From a virus: DNA of 28,472 nt. The notes under the pieces are model-generated. The model made no database searches. It saw nothing but the letters and a program-made list of their open reading frames with translations, and was not told the DNA's origin. The position numbers and the translations under genes were made by a program. Positions 22,179 through 27,864 of this stretch are shown here, in pieces. Where the stretch lies: the IMG/VR virus record IMGVR_UViG_3300017743_000084, positions 1 to 28,472 of that record; one strand, written 5' to 3'. The first letter of the stretch is position 1. Every line of letters starts with the position of its first letter.

Positions 22179-22660
22179 ACGTTTATATATTTTGTTAATA
22201 TTTTTTTTACCTTTTTGTAAGTATTATATAGTGAATAATAACTTATATTACTTTTTCTTGATAATTCGCTTATGTTCGTTCCTTCTTCTATTATTTCATA
22301 TACTTTTCTATCGTACCAGTACATATCTTTTAAAACGCTTTGGATTTTTTCATATACCATTTGATAGTTGTTGTGATCTTCTTCGCTAATCTCTATATCT
22401 TCAAATTCAATTAATTTTACTTTTGCTTTTTTTCTAATCAAATCTACATACAAACCTCTTAAAATTCTGTAGACATACCAATAATTAACTTCTGTATCAT
22501 TGTACATATAATCAACCCCCTTTTGTGAATTTTGTATTAATAACATATACATAGTTTGTACTAAATCTTCTACTTCTGTTTGTTTTAATCCACCAAAAGT
22601 TTTTACTATGTCTATCCATTTATTGTGTTTTTGATATGCTATTTCAACTGGTGTTTTCAA
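22175..22660 (-). CDS. Sigma-70 family-like protein (phage sigma factor candidate)
   Basis: A 161-residue protein with the outline of a short ECF-like sigma factor. Residues ~30-80 read as region 2: VEDLVQTMYMLL resembles the core-binding helix and NYWYVYRILRGLYVDLIRKK (59-78) resembles the -10-recognising helix (compare the Y..RI..N...D..RK pattern). An acidic linker (~85-97) follows. Residues ~118-158 read as region 4, a helix-turn-helix (NISELSRKSNISYYSLYNTY) for the -35 box. It lies in the early operon after the helicase. The five CGATATATA elements before late genes are its obvious candidate targets. Alternative: an HTH regulator without sigma activity. Confidence 0.6.
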   Translation of the reverse strand: MKTPVEIAYQKHNKWIDIVKTFGGLKQTEVEDLVQTMYMLLIQNSQKGVDYMYNDTEVNYWYVYRILRGLYVDLIRKKAKVKLIEFEDIEISEEDHNNYQMVYEKIQSVLKDMYWYDRKVYEIIEEGTNISELSRKSNISYYSLYNTYKKVKKILTKYINV

Positions 22661-23571
22661 AATGGTAGTTTTATTTGTTCAACCATTGTACTGTTTACAG
22701 CTTGACTATCTCCTATATTAAAACCTACATTATTAACTATACTTTTTACTCGTATAGGCGTGTCAATACCTGTTGGTCGCCCACCTGTATCAATATCTTT
22801 AACCTTTCTAATATGTATCATCGAATACATCCAATCAGTTGGGTGCTGAATATATCTGTGTATAACCATAAAATCATCAGCACGGTTCACGAATTTACCG
22901 CCACCTTCAACATCACTAGCCATAGGAGGTATAGGATGCCCTGCATATTCTTCATTTTGATTATGTTTTTTTCTTAATGCTTCTGTAGCTGCGTGAGTAC
23001 ATAGCCATATAGATACATTATGTGTTTTGCAGAATACTCTAAATTCACTTGTAGCTTGATAATCGTAATCGTGACCAGATATTCCTTTAAGCGTATCACG
23101 ATCTTTGACTAAAGAATTATATGGGTCTATAAGAAAACCTTGATAATCCCAAGCATTTTTAATAACAGTAGCCAAGTCAATAAGCGACTTATAAGTATGT
23201 AACTCATTAATATCAATAAACTTGAAATGCTCATATATAAAATCCTTGTGTTTATTAAATTCATCTTCTTTAATTTTGTTTATAGGTTTGACAGATAAAA
23301 ACTCAATTAGTTTCTTAATGATACTGTAAGGTTCGTTTTCACTAGAATATACTAACCATTTTATATTATGCTTAATTGAATATAGTAACATAAAAAATAA
23401 TGTTAGCGTTGTCTTTCCTGAATTTGCGTGTCCTAGCACTATATTAAAATTCCCATACTTAAAACGCAAATGCTCGTCTATAGTTGGGAATCCTAATTTT
23501 AAACCTTCTTTAACTTTACCAGTCCTAATATCTTGTAGTTTATTTATCTGGTCGTCAAAGTTTATTAACAT
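22657..23571 (-). CDS. DnaB-type replicative helicase (C-terminal domain only)
   Basis: A 304-residue RecA-fold helicase. Walker A GHANSGKTT at 47-55, SSENEP (76-81) as the glutamate-bearing H1a motif, Walker B FLIDPYNS (146-153), and H3-like IWLCTHAATEAL (188-199), with an RKVKDIDTG arginine segment near 255. The DnaB N-terminal collar is absent and the length fits a stand-alone motor domain such as that of T7 gp4 without primase. No separate primase gene is recognised, so the host primase may be used. It overlaps the sigma-like gene by 4 bases and follows the dATP/dGTP diphosphohydrolase-like gene by 1. Confidence 0.85.
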   Translation of the reverse strand: MLINFDDQINKLQDIRTGKVKEGLKLGFPTIDEHLRFKYGNFNIVLGHANSGKTTLTLFFMLLYSIKHNIKWLVYSSENEPYSIIKKLIEFLSVKPINKIKEDEFNKHKDFIYEHFKFIDINELHTYKSLIDLATVIKNAWDYQGFLIDPYNSLVKDRDTLKGISGHDYDYQATSEFRVFCKTHNVSIWLCTHAATEALRKKHNQNEEYAGHPIPPMASDVEGGGKFVNRADDFMVIHRYIQHPTDWMYSMIHIRKVKDIDTGGRPTGIDTPIRVKSIVNNVGFNIGDSQAVNSTMVEQIKLPF

Positions 23572-23572
23572 T

Positions 23573-23863
23573 TTAATTGTTATTATCTAATTCTATTTCT
23601 TTTTGTAAGTTAGCTAATGCCCTCCAAGCAACTTTTGCACTATGTCTCATACCATCCGTATCTATTTTACCTGCTTCAATTAGATGTCTAGTAAGCGCAT
23701 CAAGCTCGTCTGTACTCTTGCTTCTATCCCAATGTAATGGCGAACCTTTATGATGTTGGTTATTTCCAATATACGAAACTTTTGCAATTTCCATAATAGC
23801 GTCAGGAAAGTATTTTAAAACCCCAGAATAAACAGGGGTCTTTTTTCTTTCTTTTGCTGTCAT
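23573..23863 (-). CDS. dATP/dGTP diphosphohydrolase-like protein (DUF5664)
   Basis: A 96-residue helical protein with a very recognisable body: VYSGVLKYFPDAIMEIAKVS, then GSPLHWDRSKSTDELDALTR and RHSAKVAWRALANLQKEIEL. This matches the family whose characterised members hydrolyse dATP/dGTP to the monophosphates, including those used by phages that replace adenine with 2-aminoadenine. The acidic and His residues around YIGNNQHHKG...DELDALTRHL are candidate metal ligands. No PurZ-like gene accompanies it, so pool adjustment rather than a modified genome is the safer reading. It shares one base with the SSB-like gene upstream. Confidence 0.75.
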   Translation of the reverse strand: MTAKERKKTPVYSGVLKYFPDAIMEIAKVSYIGNNQHHKGSPLHWDRSKSTDELDALTRHLIEAGKIDTDGMRHSAKVAWRALANLQKEIELDNNN

Positions 23864-24231
23864 TAGAACGGTAAATCATCTGCTACTTCTGCAGGTTCTC
23901 TGTCAGGGTTATGTTGAGCATTTGTAACTGCTTCTGTTGCTTCTTGCATTATAGACGAATTAGATTCTATTTTCCAACCTTGAATACTATTGAAGAACTT
24001 TTTTTGGTTATGATCGTTTGTCCACTCTCTACCCTTTATATTAATTCCTATTTTTACTTGATCATCTTTTTTGTATCTGTCTAGTATTTGACATTTGTCT
24101 TGCACAAACTCTATCAAAACCTTTTGTGGATATTGTTCTGATGTTTGTATAACCACATCTCTTTTTTTGAAACCTTTTGTACCAAACTCTTTTGTAGTTC
24201 CTATTTGTAATATTTTTCCTGTTAATTCCAT
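23863..24231 (-). CDS. Single-stranded DNA-binding protein-like (DUF3127, OB fold)
   Basis: A 122-residue protein. The N-terminus MELTGKILQIGTTKEFGTKG is a typical first strand of an OB fold; the strand pair VVIQTSEQYPQKVLIEFVQD and the DQVKIGINIKGREWTND segment match DUF3127-type proteins. The C-terminus is a flexible stretch ending in an acidic DDLPF tip, the hallmark of SSB tails that recruit partner proteins. Role: coating single-stranded DNA during replication, with the tip contacting helicase or nuclease partners (inferred from the family). It overlaps the previous gene by 10 bases. Confidence 0.7.
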   Translation of the reverse strand: MELTGKILQIGTTKEFGTKGFKKRDVVIQTSEQYPQKVLIEFVQDKCQILDRYKKDDQVKIGINIKGREWTNDHNQKKFFNSIQGWKIESNSSIMQEATEAVTNAQHNPDREPAEVADDLPF

Positions 24232-24581
24232 TTTAATATTTTATTAAATTGATTTGTAAATTCTTCTAGTTCATCTATTTTTATTTTGCCAGATGTTGCA
24301 AGTTCTATAGCTCCTTTAAATGCTACTTGTCTTAATATACTGTTATGAGTATCGTTGTCTCTAGTATATGTTTTTTCTTGTATGTAAACAAGTTTTGCTG
24401 TTCCGTATTCTTCGTTTGTAACTTCGTATTCTATAGCATCTCCTACATTCTTTTTAAACTCTCCTTTGCTTAAGAATGTGTAAGAGTTGCCATTTGATAA
24501 AAATACTTCACTTTTGTTAAATGTACCGTGCTTTAGTTGTGCAGTACCTTTTTCTCTAATTTCTGTAATTTTACTTTTCAT
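24222..24581 (-). CDS. Small DNA-metabolism protein, possible OB-fold protein
   Basis: A 119-residue protein with a beta-rich first half (KGTAQLKHGTFNKSEVFLSN, EYEVTNEEYGTAKLVYIQEK) and a helical second half (DTHNSILRQVAFKGAIELAT, EEFTNQFNKILKW). The RDNDTHNSILRQVAFKGA helix is a phrase I associate with small early proteins of Bacteroidota phages, often beside the SSB. OB-fold-like N-terminus is inferred. It overlaps the SSB-like gene by 10 bases. Confidence 0.55.
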   Translation of the reverse strand: MKSKITEIREKGTAQLKHGTFNKSEVFLSNGNSYTFLSKGEFKKNVGDAIEYEVTNEEYGTAKLVYIQEKTYTRDNDTHNSILRQVAFKGAIELATSGKIKIDELEEFTNQFNKILKWN

Positions 24582-24594
24582 AATATAAATATAA

Positions 24595-24792
24595 CTAATT
24601 TTTGTTTTGTAAGTAATTTTCTAATTGTCTGTCTGTATATACCTCATTTTTTGCCTTTAGTAACCTGTTTGTAATTTTTAGGTTCTCTATTTCTTCGTTT
24701 TGTTTTGAAACGTGCTTTGTTAAAAGATTTATTCTATAATGTAATCTTTGTATCTCTTTATTAAATTCTTCTTTTGGTAAATGTAATGTCAT
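24595..24792 (-). CDS. 65-residue coiled-coil protein
   Basis: ATG 24792-24790 overlaps the stop of the first early gene (ATGA). The product has a continuous heptad pattern (EIQRLHYRINLLTKHVSKQN, EIENLKITNRLLKAKNEVYT). No enzymatic motif. It may act as an assembly or regulatory partner in the early complex. Confidence 0.55.
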   Translation of the reverse strand: MTLHLPKEEFNKEIQRLHYRINLLTKHVSKQNEEIENLKITNRLLKAKNEVYTDRQLENYLQNKN

Positions 24793-24938
24793 AATGTTTT
24801 TAAATGTGTTTGTTCTATCATAGTAGCAATAGTATCTAAATAAGTTTTTTCCGATACTTCTCCTAACTTGTACAATCTAGTTACTGTAACTAATAAATCG
24901 TAGTCAGTTTGTTTTAGTAATTTTTGTAATGTATTCAT
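24789..24938 (-). CDS. 49-residue first gene of the early operon
   Basis: ATG 24938-24936 to TGA 24791-24789, coupled to the next gene by ATGA. Product MNTLQKLLKQTDYDLLVTVT followed by RLYKLGEVSEKTYLDTIATM is helical. It begins about 20 bases after the -7 box of the early promoter, which supports both the start and early timing. Function unknown. Confidence 0.6.
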   Translation of the reverse strand: MNTLQKLLKQTDYDLLVTVTRLYKLGEVSEKTYLDTIATMIEQTHLKTL

Positions 24939-24957
24939 ATAAGCATTTTGTTTACAT

Positions 24958-24988
24958 CAAAAGTAATTAAAAAAAGTTAATAAACAAA
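24958..24988 (-). promoter_or_regulatory. Main early promoter, host (Bacteroidota) type
   Basis: Minus strand: TTTG at 24988-24985, exactly 19 bases, TACTTTTG at 24965-24958, a full match to the TTTG ... TAnnTTTG consensus. The TTTG is the end of the T-tract of the terminator at 24986-25014, so the two signals overlap. It would drive the whole early operon. Confidence 0.7.
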
Positions 24989-25014
24989 AAAAAAGGGAGA
25001 AAATTAATTCTCCC
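24986..25014 (-). terminator. Strong intrinsic terminator after the ninG-like gene
   Basis: Minus strand: GGGAGAA, loop TTAATT, TTCTCCC, then nine T (24994-24986). Ends the fiber/lysis/ninG transcript and insulates it from the early operon. Confidence 0.93.
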
Positions 25015-25052
25015 CTTAATAAAACAAAACGCTTACCGAAGTAGGTAAGAAC

Positions 25053-25457
25053 TTATAAAGATAGTCGTTTATTTTCTATATCCAATAAATTTTTATAATA
25101 TTCTACTAAATTATGTAGATCATCCATAGAGTGTTTTACTATGATTTTAGATTCTTTATACAGAATTTTAGATAGACCTTCTTGTTTTTTATCCAATGCT
25201 AAACTAAATACATATTGTCTACCATATCTAAATCTATTACAGTATGCGCATTGAGCAGCTACATTTCTTTCATCCCATCTAGTATTCATTTCTTTACGAG
25301 ATATAAAATGTCCTGCATCTATATTATTCCAAGCAAATTCTTTAGAACAAGTTATGCACTTACACATACCTTTTTTATTTGCGTCTCTTTTGCGAATGTA
25401 TTCACTAAATATTCTATCTAGTTTGTTTATTAGACCTTTACGAGATATTTTTCTCAT
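25053..25457 (-). CDS. NinG/Rap-like recombination nuclease
   Basis: A 134-residue basic protein. Cys 32, 34 and 37 (CKCITC) and Cys 70 and 73 (CAYC) form a zinc site; the DAGHFISRKEMNTRWDERNV core with QCAYCNRFRYG is the NinG signature, an HNH-like fold. In lambda, NinG (Rap) targets Holliday junctions. It would resolve replication or recombination intermediates before packaging. Its leader (25458-25631) holds a striking homopurine/homopyrimidine mirror repeat. The gene ends 39 bases before the terminator. Confidence 0.8.
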   Translation of the reverse strand: MRKISRKGLINKLDRIFSEYIRKRDANKKGMCKCITCSKEFAWNNIDAGHFISRKEMNTRWDERNVAAQCAYCNRFRYGRQYVFSLALDKKQEGLSKILYKESKIIVKHSMDDLHNLVEYYKNLLDIENKRLSL

Positions 25458-25482
25458 CTATTTAAGAGTTGTATAAATATAT

Positions 25483-25528
25483 AAAAAAGAAAAGAAAGAA
25501 AAAGAGTAAAAAGAAAGAAAAGAAAAAA
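25483..25528. repeat. Perfect homopurine mirror repeat (21 + 21 bases, 4-base spacer)
   Basis: On the plus strand the left arm is A6 G A4 G A3 G A5 (25483-25503), the spacer is GAGT and the right arm is A5 G A3 G A4 G A6 (25508-25528), an exact mirror image. Such tracts can fold into intramolecular triplex (H-DNA). On the coding strand it is a pyrimidine tract in the ninG-like leader. The remaining bases of the 174-base gap hold only a lone TATATTTG box (25614-25621) and no gene I can support. Confidence 0.85.
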
Positions 25529-25631
25529 CCCTACAAAAAAGAAACTAAAATATTATCTGAACCAAGCATCGTCCATCTTTATTAGGTTATGCAAGTTTAG
25601 CTATAAGCGAAAGCAAATATATAAAAAAAAT

Positions 25632-25763
25632 TTATCTACCTTGACCTTTATATCTTTTTAAATAATTCTTGCTTGTCTTTACTTTACTTGACTTACTTTT
25701 AGCGTGTATTCCCTTTCTCTTACGAGATCGGCTTTTGTATATGTTTACTACTGCTTTAGGCAT
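25632..25763 (-). CDS. 43-residue highly basic protein
   Basis: ATG 25763-25761 overlaps the TAA of the holin (TAATG); the frame ends at TAA 25634-25632. The product is Lys/Arg/Ser-rich (IYKSRSRKRKGIHAKSKSSK, then KNYLKRYKGQGR) with no acidic residue. The basic middle and a closing NY.K.YKGQGR resemble small basic proteins I associate with phages of marine bacteria. Plausibly nucleic-acid binding, perhaps packaged with the genome. Missed by ordinary length cut-offs. Confidence 0.65.
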   Translation of the reverse strand: MPKAVVNIYKSRSRKRKGIHAKSKSSKVKTSKNYLKRYKGQGR

Positions 25764-26161
25764 TATCTCTTTCTTACCTTTTCAATTGACCTTCCACCAA
25801 AATATGCACCAATAACAGTTATAAGTGTGAGCTGCAGAAGTTCCGTCCATTTTTCTTCTACATTAAAGTTTAAAGAACCAGAATCTATAAATACCATTAA
25901 TACTGTAGTAAATATTAAAAACACTAATACCAAAGGTCGTACTGATCTTGTAAGCCAATTACCGTGTTCTAAATCTGCTTTCCATCTTTCAGTAACATTT
26001 TTTTGCATATCAGATTCAGCTTTTATAAATACTTCTGTCATTTCTTTTTCAAACCTTGCTTTTTCTTCTTTACTAAAAGTATGTTTGTCAATTATACCAG
26101 ATATTTTTTCTGCTACACCTCCTGCAGCACCTCCAAAAATTTTAGCTAATATTTGTTTCAT
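25763..26161 (-). CDS. Holin (three-segment, GTA_holin_3TM-like)
   Basis: A 132-residue membrane protein. A glycine-rich N-terminal segment (IFGGAAGGVAEKI, ~8-20), a charged helix (KEEKARFEKEMTEVFIKAES), the conserved RSVRPLVLVFLIFTTVLMVF membrane segment (~72-91) and a second membrane helix (ELLQLTLITVIGAYFGGRSI, ~107-126) with a basic end. The W-L-T-R-S-x-R-P phrase is typical of this holin family. Role: timed permeabilisation that releases the signal-less endolysin. It shares one base with the endolysin stop. Confidence 0.8.
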   Translation of the reverse strand: MKQILAKIFGGAAGGVAEKISGIIDKHTFSKEEKARFEKEMTEVFIKAESDMQKNVTERWKADLEHGNWLTRSVRPLVLVFLIFTTVLMVFIDSGSLNFNVEEKWTELLQLTLITVIGAYFGGRSIEKVRKR

Positions 26162-26637
26162 TATGTTATGTCTATGTATTTAGTTTTACCTTCGTCTCTA
26201 ACAGCTTTTAATATTCTGTTTCTGTTTTTATCTTCACTTACATATGAGAAATGTACCCAAGATGGATTGTCGTCTGTACCAAATTCGTATATAAGTTGGT
26301 CAAAGTCAAGATTTTCTTTTATGTAATTAAACATCTCTTTGTTAGTTTTGTGTCCGTATATATCATCTATGTCTATTGCTTGACCTTTACAGTGCTGACT
26401 TGTCTGTCGCCCAGATTTGTCAGAAGCTCCACCTATAGCTTCATTTAAAGCAGGTGATCTATAAAAGCTATTTATCTTAATTGCACCCCCTACCCATTCT
26501 CTTAATGGTTCAAATACTTTTTCTGCAACTAATTTCATATTATTAAGTGTGTCTCCGTCAGGTGTGTTATCTATGCCTAATCTTAATGCAGTAATAGATT
26601 TAGTTGCTTCCTTTTCTGATATATGTTTGCTAATCAT
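26161..26637 (-). CDS. Endolysin, peptidase M15 family (D-Ala-D-Ala carboxypeptidase-like)
   Basis: A 158-residue zinc peptidase. NSFYRSPALNEAIGGA (56-71) is the substrate-binding region, SQHCKGQAIDID (80-91) is the HxxxxxxD zinc motif with His 82 and Asp 89, YEFG (117-120) offers the catalytic Glu 118, and WVHFSY (127-132) supplies zinc ligand His 129. It cleaves peptide bonds in peptidoglycan stems. No signal peptide is present, so release depends on the holin encoded next. It overlaps the secreted thioredoxin-like gene by 8 bases. Confidence 0.9.
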   Translation of the reverse strand: MISKHISEKEATKSITALRLGIDNTPDGDTLNNMKLVAEKVFEPLREWVGGAIKINSFYRSPALNEAIGGASDKSGRQTSQHCKGQAIDIDDIYGHKTNKEMFNYIKENLDFDQLIYEFGTDDNPSWVHFSYVSEDKNRNRILKAVRDEGKTKYIDIT

Positions 26638-26968
26638 AACTTGTTACCCTTCTATATCTATTTCTGTTTACTACATTTTGTAATTCTTCAACAGGTACTT
26701 TTATCGTTAAAGATATATCTGCGTCCCACCTACCAATTAAACTTCTGTCTCTATATATAAATATAACAGGTACAGACTTAATTTGACTTTTAACAACAGA
26801 AGACTGTTCTTCTAGTAATGCTGTAATTACTTTAGCACCTCTTATTTCATTAAGGTCTTTATAATCATTTCTACTATTCCAAGAACTATTGATATGTAAT
26901 ACAGTAAACTCTTGTGAGTTACTGATTGCAAAAACAAATAGAGCAATTAGGACAACTAACTTTTTCAT
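26630..26968 (-). CDS. Secreted thioredoxin-fold-like protein in the lysis cassette
   Basis: A 112-residue protein with a clear signal peptide (MKKLVVLIALFVFAISNS, cleavage near residue 18). The mature part reads like a reduced thioredoxin fold: first strand FTVLHINSSWN (Trp 30 where thioredoxin has W-C), a helix, then SQIKSVPVIFIYRDRSLIGR with Pro 67 at the cis-Pro position and the following strand-turn-strand. There is no cysteine at all, so it cannot be a redox enzyme; a binding or chaperone role in the periplasm is more likely. Coupled by ATGA to the upstream membrane gene. Confidence 0.55.
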   Translation of the reverse strand: MKKLVVLIALFVFAISNSQEFTVLHINSSWNSRNDYKDLNEIRGAKVITALLEEQSSVVKSQIKSVPVIFIYRDRSLIGRWDADISLTIKVPVEELQNVVNRNRYRRVTSYD

Positions 26969-27246
26969 TTCTGTATAATTTCATATAATTTTTCATCTAT
27001 TTTATCTAGTTTATTGCTGTTTTCTTCAACTTGCTTTGCTGTATTTTCGATTGTTTCACGTATTAACTGATCTTTCAAATCGTATTCAGTTCGTGATATG
27101 CTAGGTTCTGGAAGTAGCTTTGCTTCTTCTATACCTGCGTTTAGGTCGGTGTACATTAAAGCAAATGAAACAGCTCCTGCAATTACTATACCTATTGTTC
27201 GTAGGTCTAGTGTCAATTTTGTGTTTTCACTTACTTCGTTTTTCAT
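26965..27246 (-). CDS. Small membrane-anchored protein of the lysis cassette
   Basis: A 93-residue protein. An N-terminal charged part is followed by one membrane segment (TIGIVIAGAVSFALMY, ~17-32) and a periplasmic-looking helical C-terminus (IRETIENTAKQVEENSNKLD, then KIDEKLYEIIQK) with coiled-coil character. This is the topology of an inner-membrane spanin or an accessory holin. Position directly before the secreted protein and endolysin supports a lysis role, but neither is proven. Confidence 0.55.
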   Translation of the reverse strand: MKNEVSENTKLTLDLRTIGIVIAGAVSFALMYTDLNAGIEEAKLLPEPSISRTEYDLKDQLIRETIENTAKQVEENSNKLDKIDEKLYEIIQK

Positions 27247-27250
27247 ATTA

Positions 27251-27505
27251 TTAACTTTTTTCTTGTTCTTCTTTTATTTCCTCATAAGAACCATCTTCCA
27301 AGTTGATGTTTATTTTACCATACTTGTCTTCTAGTTCCTTTTTGAATTTATTATCTTCTTCTTGAATAGCAGCGTACGCGTGTAATAATCCGTGTTTCTG
27401 TACTTCAAGTTGTCCCAAGTCGTGCTTAATAGCAGCATACTTCTTTTGTGACTCTGTTAGTTTTTCAAGTTCTGCTTTTTCGATTATATTTTTTATTTCA
27501 CTCAT
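27251..27505 (-). CDS. 84-residue charged helical protein
   Basis: A Lys/Glu-rich helical protein (IIEKAELEKLTESQKKYAAI, then LGQLEVQKHGLLHAYAAIQE) with an acidic end (YEEIKEEQEKS). No domain recognised. It follows the 107-residue gene after 30 bases, a gap in which a TATATTTG box (27523-27530) without a matching TTTG is a weak promoter candidate. It is followed by the lysis membrane gene 4 bases later, so it belongs to the same transcript. Confidence 0.55.
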   Translation of the reverse strand: MSEIKNIIEKAELEKLTESQKKYAAIKHDLGQLEVQKHGLLHAYAAIQEEDNKFKKELEDKYGKININLEDGSYEEIKEEQEKS

Positions 27506-27535
27506 AGTATTAAATTTATATTCAAATATATTAAA

Positions 27536-27859
27536 TTAATCCCAGTCTGGTCTTAATGTTTCGTCAACTGGATTTATTTTTAACTCTATTTGTTTATCTA
27601 AACTTTCTTTCATTGAATCTATATCTAATCCTTCTTCTAACCATTCAACTACATCGTCTTTAGTTAAGTCATCATATTCAATAAAAGGTTCTTCAGGATT
27701 ATATTCAACACCCATAGTACCTATTGAACTTGCTGAATAATCTCCTGTCTCATCAGTAGCTATAAAGCTCCAATGTACAGTATAGATAACATTATCGTTA
27801 TCTCCTTCGTGGATTTTTGCATCTAATGCGTTAATTCTCCAATTATAAGTATTTGCCAT
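27536..27859 (-). CDS. 107-residue protein following the tail fiber
   Basis: An acidic protein beginning MANTYNWRINALDAKIHEGD, then VIYTVHWSFIATDETGDYSA, FIEYDDLTKDDVVEWLEEGL and a C-terminal ETLRPDWD. I associate this NTYxWxIxxLD...VxxVHW layout with a family of small proteins (DUF7936-like) placed right after tail fibers in many marine phages, where it may be a virion accessory or fiber-assembly protein. Starts 5 bases after the fiber stop. Confidence 0.6.
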   Translation of the reverse strand: MANTYNWRINALDAKIHEGDNDNVIYTVHWSFIATDETGDYSASSIGTMGVEYNPEEPFIEYDDLTKDDVVEWLEEGLDIDSMKESLDKQIELKINPVDETLRPDWD

Positions 27860-27864
27860 TTTAA

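Noticed and set aside
23573-23863. 2-aminoadenine (Z) genome
   Set aside because: No PurZ-like synthetase or modified-base polymerase gene is visible; the diphosphohydrolase family alone is not enough.
25550-25585. Very short frame MDDAWFR in the ninG-like leader
   Set aside because: Only seven codons, with no supporting signal.
27523-27530. TATATTTG box as a promoter for the 27505 gene
   Set aside because: No TTTG at 18-20 bases upstream; a single -7-like box is expected by chance in such AT-rich DNA.
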